Assembly: GCF_963576675.1 (NCBI RefSeq)
Contig: NC_088913.1
Span: forward strand, 84,133,001 to 84,197,000
DNA: 64,000 nucleotides
Direction: 5' to 3'
Origin: Euphorbia lathyris
Lineage: Eukaryota; Streptophyta; Magnoliopsida; Malpighiales; Euphorbiaceae
Part shown: positions 53,464-64,000 of the stretch, in pieces
How the letters are laid out: the number at the start of each line of letters is the position of its first letter
Position numbering within the stretch: position 1 is the stretch's first letter
Position numbers and translations under genes: made by a program
The notes under the pieces: generated by a model
Database searches by the model: none
The model's input: only the letters and a program-made list of their open reading frames with translations
Told to the model about the DNA's origin: nothing

Positions 53464-54312
53464 CTTAATAATACAATCCGCATCTGTTTAATTCAGCTGT
53501 TGTTGTCGTTTACTGTTACTGCTAGCTAATTTTTCTTCTAAAATAGTTGTTTCTCAATCCTAATTAAGAAGATGAAACGGACACTTAGATATATTTTTTT
53601 TTTGTATATTATTATATAGACTGATCAACCTAATAATTAAAATAAAAATAAATAAATATTATGTAATTGTGGCTTAGAACAATGGTAAGTGAAGAGGTCA
53701 ACTAAGCATGTGAAGAGTGAAGTAAACTTGAAACTTCTTAATTATTATTAATTTTTAATGAAGTAATTAACGTATATATTAAACAAAGTAATTAAGGAAT
53801 AGTCGGTGCATTACACATGCAAATTTTAATAAATCTCAGACATAAATTCTTTTAACTAATTAGTGAAAAATGCACTTCCTTGAAAGAAAAAAAAATATTT
53901 AGCTACAAGAATTTTATTTTAATTACTTCTTTTCCTGGAAAAAAACTTGGTTAGAGATGGAAAACAAAGTTTAGAGAAAAAAATTTGATCATGAAAAACC
54001 CACCATGAACATTTAATTGGGATAAGGTAAAAAAATAAATTACCCCCAACGTTAATGGCTAAAGAGTATTTTACTCGTAACATCATAGATAGTATAATTA
54101 TATCCATATATAACGTTTGCAAGTTAGAGTAATTTTACCTTTAATTATAATTATACTATTATATAGAGTGATAAATCTTGTTATCTTTTATCATGAGTAA
54201 CAGATCAAAGACAGCTGTGCATATGTGAATTTTTTTTGTAAAGGTTAAATTGAATTATCTCATGTGTAAGTGTCTTTTGATTTGTTGAAAACACATGATA
54301 ACTTTATATATA
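53464..54312. other. 3' flank of the LBD12-like gene
   Basis: AATAAA-like signals (about 53,637-53,665) are present downstream of the stop. Otherwise AT-rich with no second gene. Confidence 0.45.
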
Positions 54313-54785
54313 GGTTTAGTATATACATCACCAGCTCCCTAAATGTGTCCATAAAAGTATATTAGCTCCTTGAACTTTGCAAGTGTCTCACAAACTCCCC
54401 AAACTCACTTATTCTGTAACTAAATACAAAAACCATAATACTAACTGTCGATTCTCATCCATTCAATCTCTCAAACCTGCAACACTAACTCTTATAATAA
54501 GTTGAAAGGTAGGAGAAGTAAAAAAATTACCTCCTGAATAGATGAAGACGTATTTTTAGAATTTAAGTTTAATAAGTTTTTGTATTTAGTTGTTACAGAA
54601 TAAACAAGTTTAGGGAGTTGGTGAGACACGTGCAAAGTTCAGGGAGCTAATATACTTTTATGGGCAAGTTTAGGGAGCTGATGATACGGAATAAGCAAGT
54701 TTAGAGAGCTAGTGAGACACTTGCAAAGTTCAGGGATCCAATCTACCATTTTGGACAAGTTCAGGGAGCTGGTGATATATTATGC
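54313..54785. mobile_element. Foldback MITE with duplicated right arm
   Basis: The left arm GTATATACATCACCAGCTCC...TAAAAGTATATTAGCTCCTTG pairs with a right arm GGGAGCTAATATACTTTTAT...AGGGAGCTGATGATA (54,640-54,690). A second, diverged right arm ends AGGGAGCTGGTGATATATTA (54,785). AAGTTTAGGGAGCT/AAGTTCAGGGAGCT repeats mark the units. Confidence 0.65.
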
Positions 54786-55432
54786 CTTATATATATAAAA
54801 ATTCATGTGCATATATATATTTTTTAATTTGTTACTAATAAGTGCTAACATGACGTACAAGTGGAATGGGATGGAGATAACGAGATTAATTACTATATAG
54901 ATTGCTCCGCCATTGACTAAAAATTAGGCAAAAACTTGCAAACATTAGTGTATTTTATCCCTATTTAATTTGAAGTAAAGTTAGATATATATTTTACTGA
55001 AAATGTTTTTAATTATTTATTTACAAATTCAAATGTAATTAATTTCAAAACTGGAAGTAGAAGTTCCAATTCCCAAGTATTTAATATTTTATGCAACAAA
55101 ATTTGTCTTATATATATATACGATAAAATTGAATGAAATAATATTTAGATAGAGCAGTATCTGATGAATGAGGCTTCCAATATTCTCATTGTTTTTATTG
55201 AAAATCAAAGTGTACCAATAAAAAGGATCAAATACAGCATCTGTAGATCATTCATCACAGATTCTTCTAGTCTCTTCACGTGGAGATTACTGATCAGTTC
55301 ATGGGAAGTATGCAAACAACAGACAAATCTTCTAATTTTTGTTTTGTACTTTACTTTTTTTTACTTCCGATTTCGGTTCGAGGTCGTCAAGCATTTTTTA
55401 AATAGATCATTTCTCAATTAAAACTTACGTAT
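54786..55432. other. AT-rich intergenic
   Basis: An 85-codon ORF at 55,164-55,421 has no recognisable domain. Nothing else seen. Confidence 0.4.
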
Positions 55433-55556
55433 GCTAGGACTCGAACTCGAGATCTAGCTTAAACAAAAAAAAAATATTCTTTGATCTGTTTGCTGACTTG
55501 AATTCGAGATCTAACTTAAACAACAAGAAAAATATTCTTTAATCTGCTTGATGACA
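55433..55556 (-). mobile_element. tRNA-like SINE fragment, tandem pair
   Basis: Two tandem segments (about 55,433-55,494 and 55,495-55,556) share GACTCGAACTCGAGATCTAG / GACTTGAATTCGAGATCTAA and the tail AATATTCTTT(G/A)ATCTG. On the minus strand they contain a B-box-like GAGTTCGAGTCCT. Confidence 0.45.
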
Positions 55557-55734
55557 CTTATCATATCATTCCTGGAAAATTTCTTTCAATCCGAAAGGAC
55601 GGATTGGAGATTTGAAGTGCTTAATCACTCAATTTTACATTAATTTAGAATAAGTTTCATGAATTTTTATTTTTTTAATATATAAAATCACTTTTACATT
55701 TTATTCCAGTAAAATAATTTTGAAGCTTAATACA

Positions 55735-55985
55735 TCACATCACGAGCTCTTTGAACTTGATCCAAAAGCAAACTGACTCACTAAATTTACAAAATATCTT
55801 ATTAGCCTTATGAATTTATATAAAATGATATGATTAACTAGTTCAAGGTGCTTTAAGCAATTTGAGAAGACCAATATGTTATTTTAAATAAATCCATATG
55901 GTCAATACGTCATTCTAAGTAAGTTTAGGAAGCTAGCAAGACATTTTATAAATTCAAGGAGTCAAATGATTTTTCACAGTAAAGG
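55735..55985. repeat. Diverged MITE related to 41.9 and 54.3 kb
   Basis: Phrases TACATCACATCACGAGCTCT, AAGTAAGTTTAGGAAGCTAGC and AAATTCAAGGAGTCAAATG follow the scheme of the 54.3 kb element and of 41,860-42,110. Confidence 0.45.
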
Positions 55986-56039
55986 AACCAAAAGAATTTC
56001 AGTTAAACATCCAAAGACATTAAAGCACCCTATATCAGT

Positions 56040-56500
56040 CTATCACAATATTGTGCTCGGGATAGAAGGTCTGAGTAAGGAGTGACCCCAAGATACGAGA
56101 CATGAATTACTTGAATTCCATATTGAAAAATGAGAGAAATTGGCAATGATTATTAGTAACGTATGTATCTAATACATGTAGGCACGTTTTAAAACAATAA
56201 GCCCGATTTGTTAGATTTGAGCTAAAGTAGACAATTTCTACATGATATTAGTCACACTGTTACAATTAGTATCAGAGCCGACTCTCGATATATAATGTAT
56301 TGGTTCAGGGAGGAACCAGACAAAAGATGATGGACCTGTAAGACCGGTCCGGAGTGAATATCGTCGGGAGTAATTCAAATTATGGAGATGAAAGCAAAGA
56401 ATGAACTGAATTCAATATTGAAAATGAAGAGTGAGTGAATATTTGAAATAAAGAGAGTGTCTAAGGTTTATTATTAAGGCCGGTATAATCCAATAAATAT
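56040..56500 (+). mobile_element. TRIM (miniature LTR element), plus strand
   Basis: A first LTR-like segment ends TGTTACA at 56,264, followed by the PBS-like TTAGTATCAGAGCC (56,266-56,279; one base off the initiator-Met site). An about 75-bp internal domain with GGTTCAGGGAGGAACCAG and GGACCTGTAAGACCGGT comes next. A second segment starts near 56,352 with CGGAGTGAATATCG and shares GAACTGAATTCAATATTGAA-type wording with the first. No ORF. It matches the 46.6 kb element in order and orientation of parts. Confidence 0.7.
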
Positions 56501-57240
56501 AGACATTAAATAATGTTTATGGAATTGATTTAAAATTTCAGTAACAGTGTCTACAAACTTATCCAATAAGAGTTTAAACATTAATTGATCTCTTAAGAAA
56601 TTAATGAGGGCAAATTAGTAATTTTAACATATATATTTTCTAAATCCATCATTTTCATACAATTATGTATCTGTATTATAATATAGTTTGTGAAAAATAA
56701 AACAAGAAAAGAAACAGAAGGAAACAACAGACAGAAAAAGATTCCTCCAGGGTTTTGTTTAATGCACTAGCATTTTTCCAAGTCAAATTTAGTAACTTAT
56801 TATTATTATTATTATAATGTTTAAAAATCCACCACTTTTTGGTAGCTTCTATTTACTTGTTTTTTTTTCTTTCAAGAAAAATCTTAGTTTCACTATATAA
56901 AAAATAAAAATAAAAAATTAGTTCATAGCTTTAAGTAGGGATTCAATCCTATGGGTAAATAAATAATTAATTTACAAGTATCTAGCTATAGTCTAGGACC
57001 ATGTCTACTTACATTTTTATATATGCTTTTCAATACAATATATGTCACCTCCGTGACTAAATTTCGAAAATTTATATTTTGATATTAGTATATATTATAA
57101 TTATTGGACGTGTGAAGTTAATTTGGTGCTATAGGAAAAGTTTGGAGTTAATTCGATATTTTATATGTAAATTAAAAGTTTAGAATAAGTTTTAAAAGAT
57201 TATATAAAGATGAAGGATCAAACATGATATTTACCAAGTT
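56501..57240. other. AT-rich intergenic
   Basis: No gene or bounded element recognised. Confidence 0.4.
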
Positions 57241-58572
57241 TTTCTCAAATGTTGCAGAGTATATCGTATACTCCATCATCACTATCTGCTATTTCATTTT
57301 CATTTCATTTTCTTTTTCTTTCATTTTCATTTTCATCATCAATTTTTTCTGAACCGTTTCTCCATCGGTTCTTTGATTTACGGAGATTCGACCGTCCGAA
57401 TCACTCGAAATTGAAACTATAGAATCTTAATACATAGATCTAAGTCCTAACCGAAGAGTTTTTGAGTTTCGGCAGTGTTTGGAGGGAAACCTCATAAACG
57501 GAATTTAGAGGAGAATTAATCAATTGTATTTTCTTCGATTAGTAGCCAAGGTAAGTAACTATCAATTATATTTTGAGTCTTATGTATATAGATATATATA
57601 TAATCAACGAAGTTTCGGAAATTGATATTTTAAGGTTATGCAGGAATTTTGTAAAATTGGGATTTTTCACGATTTTACTTTTTATTGTGAAATTATTGTT
57701 CAAATGAAGCTATTGACTATGTTTCTATGTGAATTTCAGATTTTACTTGATTATGCTGATTTAAGGCTTAATTTGATTGATTTACATATATACATATATG
57801 TTTTTGGTTTCAATATATATCTATATTGAACAAAATGAATTTGATGATTTTTTACTGAGATTTTTATCTCACCTTTTTAAATGTTTTAATATTTTTAGAT
57901 GAGAAAGTACATGCTATAGAGAAGGTTACCGACCGATTAGGCGAGATTTGGAAGTTGGCTGCTTATTGTTAAAATTATGGTTAGAACTTTAGTATTTCAA
58001 TTGTAATATAATATGATATTATGATATTGGGATAAATTGGAGACTCCTAAGTGTTGATTATGATCTTTTTATTTCACGCCCGATGCCGATTGAGGCCGTC
58101 TAGGGTTGGGTGTGACAGTTTGGTATCAGAGCTAGGTTAAATTCTTCGGACCTAAGGTTGATAGTAATTGAGGAATATCGATATTTGGTGATACCTAAGA
58201 AATAATTGATAGTAATTGAGGAATATGGATATTTGGTGCAAGCTAAGAAATAATTTGAAATTTTTCGAGGATTGAGTAACGAGCTAATGAGGGGTAGCAA
58301 TGGGATTTGATGGGTAGTAAAATATTGGGTGTATGAAAATTTGCAAATTATGTGATATTTTGTGATATGGGTTACATACTTGATATTAAGTATGACTTGG
58401 AGTTGATATTTTAGAGTTTAATAGTTAGCTTACAACCATATATATATGAGATATGAGTAAATTATAACTGTGAGAGAGAGATAATAGAGAATTGTTTATA
58501 TAGGTGTTGCGGGAGAATCAGATTCGTATTTGAATCTTAAGATGCATTTTACGACCAAATAGAGGCCGAATC
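57241..58572 (+). mobile_element. Gypsy retrotransposon 5' end (LTR and leader)
   Basis: The LTR end GGGTTGGGTGTGACA is at 58,117 and is followed by the PBS. The upstream text (GATTCGACCGTCCGAATC; TGTTTGGAGGGAAACCTC; CACGCCCGATGCCGATTGAG) resembles Tekay/Del-type chromovirus LTRs. The LTR start is uncertain (somewhere near or before 57,241). The leader 58,133-58,572 is then interrupted by a minus-strand Sirevirus. Gag and pol, if present, lie beyond the right edge. Confidence 0.7.
58121..58132 (+). other. Primer-binding site, initiator tRNA-Met
   Basis: TGGTATCAGAGC lies three bases after the LTR end TGTGACA. Confidence 0.9.
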
Positions 58573-60022
58573 TGTTGGTCCCTAGTAATTAGTTCCAAGG
58601 GGGGGGGGATAGGAACTAATGTAACTTTTTCGCTTTTAATTATGCTGACTTAATGTTATTTTAAGAGTTTGTTAACTCAGCGTGTTGGTCAGCACGGCCG
58701 ATTGATTAGTCAGACAGTTTTAGTTCTATGCTGACTAAGACTGCTTGACTTGAGAGTTGGGAATTGACTTTTGAGAGGTCAGCTTCCAACTCAGCACTCA
58801 AATTTACTCAGTTTCAGTTTTGACAGTTTATATACTGAGTAAATATCACAAGCAACACATGCACATATATATATATATATATATATATTGAGAGAAAGAG
58901 TTTAGAAGTTACTCAGCACGACTTATCCTGGTTCGGCCTCTCTGCCTACGTCCAGTCCCCAGTTCCTCCTGGGATTTTCAATCCAATACTGGGCTCTTTC
59001 AAGGTAGAGCACAAACCCTTTACAAGGCAGTGAGTATGCAAGAGTACGTCCTCTATTCGTCTACTCAGCTCCTACTAAGTACTACAACCCAGCACTTAGA
59101 TTTTTCTACCACTGAATGCTTACAACCAAGCACTCAGCATACACTCTCAATATTACAATTGATAAACTTGTTCTCTCTCAACAGAAGAACACTTTTGATG
59201 ATTACACAACAATCAATCTAGCATTTACACAAAGAATAGAAGATTTGGTGTAAGATCTTTGTATTTGAGTGCTTTGAAGATTTCTCTCTTGGATTTTTCT
59301 TCTTTGTAATTCGGCTAATGTCCAAGTGAAATCCTTGTCCATTTTATAGATGAATTCTGGAGATTAGACCGTTTGAATTTGGTGTGTCCGTTGATTCCAA
59401 AACGGCTCTTTTAGTAGACAGCTTCTGGTCAGCTTCAGTTTTGTAGGCCAATCCTGTCATCTGTTTTCTTCAGGTGTCAGCCTTGTCTTCTTCCTACAAA
59501 CTTATCTTTTGTGGCAGTTGTCTTTTACCAATAATCCGTTGACCCATGTTTCATGGAATTAGTCTTCTGTGTATTATCGAGGCTTCAATTATTGGTGCAG
59601 AAGATTAGCAGACTTTGTCCTTTAGTGAACGAATCCTTCATGCTATCCTGACTGTCACTCAGCTCCATTCGTTATCTTCGAATGTTCAACTTCCATGCTG
59701 AGTTCCTTCTTAGTCAGCTCCGTTCTATTTATACAATTCTGAAGGAGTCTTCTAATTTAGTCAGCTTCGTTCTGGCAACTTTGAAGGAGACTTCTGATAC
59801 TGAGTTCTACTCCACTCAGCTTCTATTCTTTCATGCTGAGTTCCGTTCCACTCAGCTTGGCTTATGCTGAATTTTGTCCTGTCTAACTTTATATATATAT
59901 ATTTTTGCACTCAATATTGAACAAACACATTAGTACAATTAAATCAAAGCATTTAAATTTAATTGCCTCTTAATCATGGATGATTTTGTCAAATCAAAAT
60001 CTTGTGGAAAGGTGTTTCAACA
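58573..60022 (-). repeat. 3' LTR of Sirevirus A (1,450 bp)
   Basis: The plus strand reads TGTTGGTCCC...GGTGTTTCAACA, the complement of the Sirevirus ends TGTTGAAACACC and GGGACCAACA. It includes an AT microsatellite (about 58,867-58,888) and many ACTCAGC/CTGAGT words. It is clearly diverged from the central element's LTR. Confidence 0.9.
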
Positions 60023-60483
60023 AACTCCCCCATTTTGATGTTGGCAAAATACATAATTATGGAACTCAGTTATAAGTTACCCCATGATTGATTTATTTTT
60101 GAAATAACTCCCCCGTAAGGGTTGCACATATTGTCTTAACTTAATTCTAAACCTTCCAAGATTTAATTGAATTAACCTTAAGACATTTGTGTATACTGAC
60201 TTAGTTTAATATTAGATTTTTCAAGATCTGAGCTAATTGGATTTAAGTCAGTTTTCAAAAATATTAGAAGTATGGTGTTACTCAGTTTATTACATAAGTA
60301 TTTTAGTGTTAATGTATACTGAGTATGTTTTACTTCTTAATTTGTTTGTTCAATTTTATCAGCCAGGTTGAGAAAATGGTACTTGTCATAGATTAAGCAA
60401 AAACATATGAGGAAAGATTCTATGCTAAGTTCTAAACATTGACTAAGCTATATCTAGTTCTTCTTCTTTTCCTTCATATTGGC

Positions 60484-61534
60484 CTAAGCTTGATGGTCAG
60501 CTCGATATACTCCTTTGCCTTTATCTTTACTTCCTGAGGCATTACCTGCAAGTTGAGTTCCGTCTTGGCTTTTCTCCCCCGTTTTGCCATCATCAGGTAT
60601 ATAAAGGAAGGTATCGTTGCGAGCAGCAGTGGAGAGGACATTTGAGTAACGCTGGAGCCTCTTTGTGCTTTCACGCAAGCCATCAATTACAGGTACACTG
60701 TCATCTTGGACATGGCGAGGAATCCGGAGAGAGCTGCTAATCATGCTGAGTAGGCATTCATGTGATTTGCTAAGCCAGGTGAGCGAGCTGGTGATCTGAG
60801 CAAAAGATTGGTGGTACATCTTCAGCATGGCAGAGTCATAAAACATGCGCTGAGCATTGTTGATGCGCATTGCCTTCATAATTGCTTGGGAAAAGCTCAA
60901 GAGTTGACCATTGGAGACTGGGTCAACATCCATCTAAGCCTTGTTGACGTTAAGTAGACTTACCGCTTCACTCAGTTGGTCAATGGTGCACTGAGAGGTA
61001 GAAGATACTAATTCACACGTACTGGTCAGTTCAGAAGTTAGCTTGGCAAAGCAGGCTTGTAACTCAGCAGAGGTAGCATACTCAGGATTGCCAGTTGCGC
61101 TTGATTTGGTCAGTTCTGCAGTTAACTTAGCAAAATAGCCTTGAAGCTCAGTGGAAGTTGCATACCCTGGATTAACTTCCGACAGTTGTTGGATTTTGCC
61201 TTCAAGCGAGTTCAGATGGTTCACCATTGTGAGGACCAATTCAGTCAGCTTTGCTATTTGGTCTTGCCTGGGTTGCTGAGTTTGAACGGTGGTCATAACA
61301 CTTACAAGATCCTTGAGTCCTCTTAGTTCATTGAGAAGCTGAGTGATACCAGACAGTTGGGAGGACTCAGCATGAGAAGATCTAGTAGCATCATCTTGAG
61401 GAGGATTCAAATCTTGAAGCAAGGACTGAGCAGAGGCAATGATTCATCGTCCTGACTCAGTAGCATTCAAGTATGTGAATTGAGCAGCATTTATCTCAGA
61501 GGCTAGAATTGAGCTTGATGGTGGTGGAGTTGGT
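60484..61534 (-). pseudogene. Third (env-like) ORF C-terminus of Sirevirus A (broken)
   Basis: Minus-strand frame: PTPPPSSSILASEINAAQFT at the right edge, a stop near 61,444, then SLLQDLNPPQDDATRSSHAE, GITQLLNELRGLKDL and two copies of a unit beginning (N)P(G/E)YATS-ELQ. INQLSEAVSLLNVNKA-like wording follows and a stop at 60,931. The same frame continues with DPVSNGQLLSFSQAIMKAMR, VIDGLRESTKRLQRYSNVLS and a GKTGEKSQ tail to 60,484. Alignment with the central ORF (YATSSELKMLF, AIRLLNLNKQEMDTD, IFDGVNESADKLKELSQELS) shows homology of the C-terminal third. The internal duplication of the YATS-ELQ unit is specific to this copy. The rest is lost to Sirevirus B. Confidence 0.8.
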
Positions 61535-62879
61535 TGTTGGTCCCTTATAATATTACAAGTATAGTTCCAAGGGGGGGTTAGGAACTATTTAAACTTTTTA
61601 AAGAATTTGGGCAAACTTCTTTTCTTAAGAGAAAAGGTTTTAACAGCGGTGCTGAGTAATCAGTAAGATACTGGCTTAGTCAACTGGTGACTAGGTCAGT
61701 TTCTTGACTTGAGTCAGGAGATAGCACTTAAAGTCTATTCCTGAGCTCAGATGTTCGATGCGCACAACTCAGCTTGACCTCTTTACTTGGTCAGTTTTTG
61801 GTTATTTAAGCAAGCAATATAGATAAGGAGGTTAAGGTAAGAAATACGTTACTCAGTAGATTTATCCAGGTTCGGCTTCTTCCAAGCCTACGTCCTGTCC
61901 CCGGAACACGTTCCGAGATTTCAAATCCTCTACTGAGCTCTTTAAAGGTAGAGCCTCAAACCTTTTACAATCTTAGCAACTGAGTATAACAAGAGTACCT
62001 TCCTCTATACCTCTACTCAATCCTAATCTCTTGCTGAGTACTATAACCGAGTACTCAGCCTCTCCTTTCTACTTTCTAGAAATGATAAGTGTTTGTCTTA
62101 AACAATGATTTGCTAAGACACCTTAGATGATTGAATAATCACTCTAGACTTTTACACAAAAGATATTGAATGTAGTGTAAGGTTGCTTTGCTTTTTGCTT
62201 GTAGAACTTTGCGTAAAGATTTGGTCAGCATAATGGCTTGATCAAGTTCAGTTCGTTGAAGCTTCTGATGGCACTCTATTTATAGAGACGTTTGGGTATC
62301 GGTCATTTCGAATTTCGAAATAAATGTTGGAGGGAAACGGCTTCCTGTCGTTGTCATCCTGACTTGCTCAGAGCTCTCGGCCAATCAGATTTGTGTATCT
62401 TCTGTCCTCGGTCAGCTTTTGGTCAGCTTGGCAGACTGTCTCTCCTTTTATGGTAAAGTCAACTAGACAGTATACTGTGTCGTCTGAACTTTACCCAAAG
62501 TGGAAGTACTTTGTCTGGAAGTTTTCCTTAGCCAGCTGCTGTCTTGTACGCTTTGTCGAGTCTACTCAGCAGCTTCATCTTGAAGTTGTTTTCAAAGGTC
62601 TTCTAGATCCTTCTTTCGCTGAGTTGCGTTTTGTCCAAAGCGACAACGTTTTGACAAACGCGGGCCGGGTTGTACTGAGTTGTTTGACTTGGGCTTTGGC
62701 ACTTGTATTGGGCTTGGGCCTTTTAATTCTTGTGTCTTATAAACAATTTAACTCAACATTGAACAAACACATTAGTAGAATAAATCAAAGCATTTAAACT
62801 TAGTGTGTTTAGAATATGTATTTCAATTATACTTAAACAATTTTGTCAAATCAAAATTATGTGGAAAGGTGTTTCAACA
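61535..62879 (-). repeat. 3' LTR of Sirevirus B (1,345 bp)
   Basis: The plus strand reads TGTTGGTCCCTTATAATATT...GGAAAGGTGTTTCAACA. The complement parallels the central LTR over its whole length, including the CTATAAATAGAG box (about 62,276-62,287 region) and the TTCGAAATTCGAAA-type palindrome (about 62,309-62,324). Confidence 0.9.
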
Positions 62880-63440
62880 AACTCCCCCATTTTGATGTTG
62901 GCAAAACTATTCAGCGAGGAACTCAGTATTGAGCTCCCCCATGATAGTTGACCTATTATAACTTAGCAAACTCCCCCGTCAGGGTTGAGCTACTGACTTA
63001 GTTTTACTCTAAACATTTAAAGGTTTAATCGAGTAAGTCTAAGATCAGTTTTTCAGATATAGGTCAGCTTATGTAACATATTCTATTTACTCAGTATTAA
63101 GCGGAAGGTTTAATCATTTAGAGTGCGCTGAGTAAATTGTTGTTCAATGAGTTCTATAAGACAATGTTATATAGGCATATAAGTCAATGTCAAACATGTT
63201 ATCAGTATTGGGTCTAATCAGTAAGTTTTATAAGTTTTAAGCATAGCTGATTTAATTGAAGACACAGAATAACATTATACACAGCATCGTATACAAATAA
63301 TTCATAACTCAGAGTTTTGAACGGAAGATGCAAGTATTGATATTCAAAATAGATAGTCAGTGTTTACAATCAACAGTTCAAAGATAGGCAAAAAGAAATA
63401 CAGACTACATACTTAGCCTATACTGAGCTAGCCTATATAT

Positions 63441-64000
63441 CTATTTCTTTTTCTTCTGTTGGGACTGACTTGACCCATGCTGTGTTCTTGCTGGTGTTCT
63501 CGCTTGATCTTTCTCCCCCGTTTTGTCAGCATCGGGAGGAGGAATTCTAAAGCTGTCGGTTAAGACAACCCTGGTTAGTTCGTTGGACAGCGCTTTAAGT
63601 CGGTCAACGCTTTCATTTACACCATAAAAAATGGCAACACCCTGATTTGAGACTTCATCAGGTATTTTAAGTTCGGCAGCGCTTATCATACTGATGATGA
63701 AAGCTTCAGACTTACCAATCCAAATAAGCGCATCAGTCAGTCCAGCAATGACTTGATGAAAGGTTTTGAGTAGGTAGGTGTCAAAGTACTAACGCTGAAC
63801 ATTTGTGTGCCGGATGTGATTGAAGGTTTGCCTTGTGATGGACAACATTTCGTTTTGTTTCATTTGGTCAGTGTCCATCTCCTGCTTGTTCAGATTTAGC
63901 AGTCGAACAGCTTCACCAATTTGCTCTACGGAGCTCTAAGAGTAAGAGACCATTTGCTCATTTGTCTTGAGTTGCTCGGTGTGAAGCTGAGCAAAAAGTA
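63441..64000 (-). pseudogene. Third (env-like) ORF C-terminus of Sirevirus B (broken)
   Basis: Read on the minus strand from the window edge: LFAQLHTEQLKTNEQMVSYS, a stop, SSVEQIGEAVRLLNLNKQEM, FNHIRHTNVQR, a second stop, LLKTFHQVIAGLTDALIW, MISAAELKIPDEVSNQGVAI, FYGVNESVDRLKALSNEL and the basic tail QSQQKKKK. It is nearly colinear with the C-terminus of the central element's ORF (FAQLHTEQLKTNEQMVSYS; QEMDTD; DGVNESADKLKELS; KKKK). Two in-frame stops show decay. Confidence 0.85.

Larger units (their letters stand above)
58573..61534 (-). mobile_element. Sirevirus A, 3' portion, minus strand
   Basis: In minus orientation: third-ORF remnant (61,534 to 60,484), polypurine motifs (AACTCCCCC on the plus strand at 60,023 and again near 60,107) and the 3' LTR (60,022 to 58,573). 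It is inserted in the gypsy leader. It is in turn cut by Sirevirus B at 61,534/61,535, so its remaining 5' part lies beyond the window. Confidence 0.9.
61535..64000 (-). mobile_element. Sirevirus B, 3' portion, minus strand
   Basis: The LTR (61,535-62,879), three polypurine motifs (plus-strand CTCCCCC at about 62,882, 62,935 and 62,972) and the end of the third ORF (to 64,000) are present. The element is inserted in the third ORF of Sirevirus A and runs off the right edge. Its LTR is close to the central element's family. Confidence 0.92.

Noticed and set aside
55433..55556. tRNA gene
   Set aside because: There is a B-box-like motif but no cloverleaf, anticodon arm or acceptor pairing. The tandem copies look like SINE fragments. 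The same reasoning applies to 49,170-49,330.
56040..56500. Cassandra-type TRIM carrying a 5S rRNA-like domain
   Set aside because: The primer site fits, but I see no 5S internal promoter boxes in the LTR-like parts, so only the general TRIM label is used.

Overview
The window looks like nuclear DNA of a flowering plant, probably a eudicot. It is AT-rich, densely packed with plant transposable elements, and holds one recognisable host gene, a class I LOB-domain gene closest to LBD12 that is split by one intron. The DNA was read by eye only. Family names come from recognised motifs and boundaries come from terminal motifs and target-site duplications (TSDs).

Left end (1-10.8 kb): a degenerate Copia element of the Ale/Retrofit type (4225-10.7 kb, plus strand) carries two insertions. 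A minus-strand gypsy-like element (1-4224, running off the left edge) sits in its gag. A 2,717-bp solo LTR (4887-7603, TSD GTTCT) sits between protease and integrase. Both inserted LTRs carry dense arrays of short GC-rich inverted repeats just upstream of the TATA box, and in the solo LTR the TATA box itself lies inside a perfect inverted repeat. These arrays are the most unusual structures in the window.

Middle left (10.8-24.3 kb): a field of small non-autonomous elements. It includes MITEs, a 688-bp foldback element, a Helitron containing an hAT-like element, a LINE ORF1 fragment containing a small hairpin insertion, and two 5'-truncated minus-strand LINE ends that keep an RNase H domain (one with an exact 18-bp TSD).

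Centre (24.3-35.7 kb): an 11,444-bp Sirevirus-type Copia element with near-identical LTRs, TSD GATGT, initiator-Met primer site, gag, pol, a long additional (env-like) ORF and three polypurine motifs. Its LTRs suggest a young insertion, yet gag, pol and the third ORF are broken by stop codons, a 19-bp LTR-derived insertion and a frameshift.

Right of centre (35.7-52 kb): a LINE reverse-transcriptase fragment split by a solo Sirevirus LTR (TSD GAGGT), Au-like SINEs, an 8-bp-TSD hAT MITE, several long-inverted-repeat MITEs and a miniature LTR element (TRIM).

Host gene (52.4-53.5 kb): LBD12-like, two exons, 176 aa. Its intron contains three tandem copies of a unit with a conserved hairpin.

Right end (54-64 kb): more MITEs and a second TRIM, then a nested stack: the 5' end of a gypsy element (LTR and primer site), interrupted by a minus-strand Sirevirus, whose third ORF is interrupted by a second minus-strand Sirevirus that runs off the right edge.
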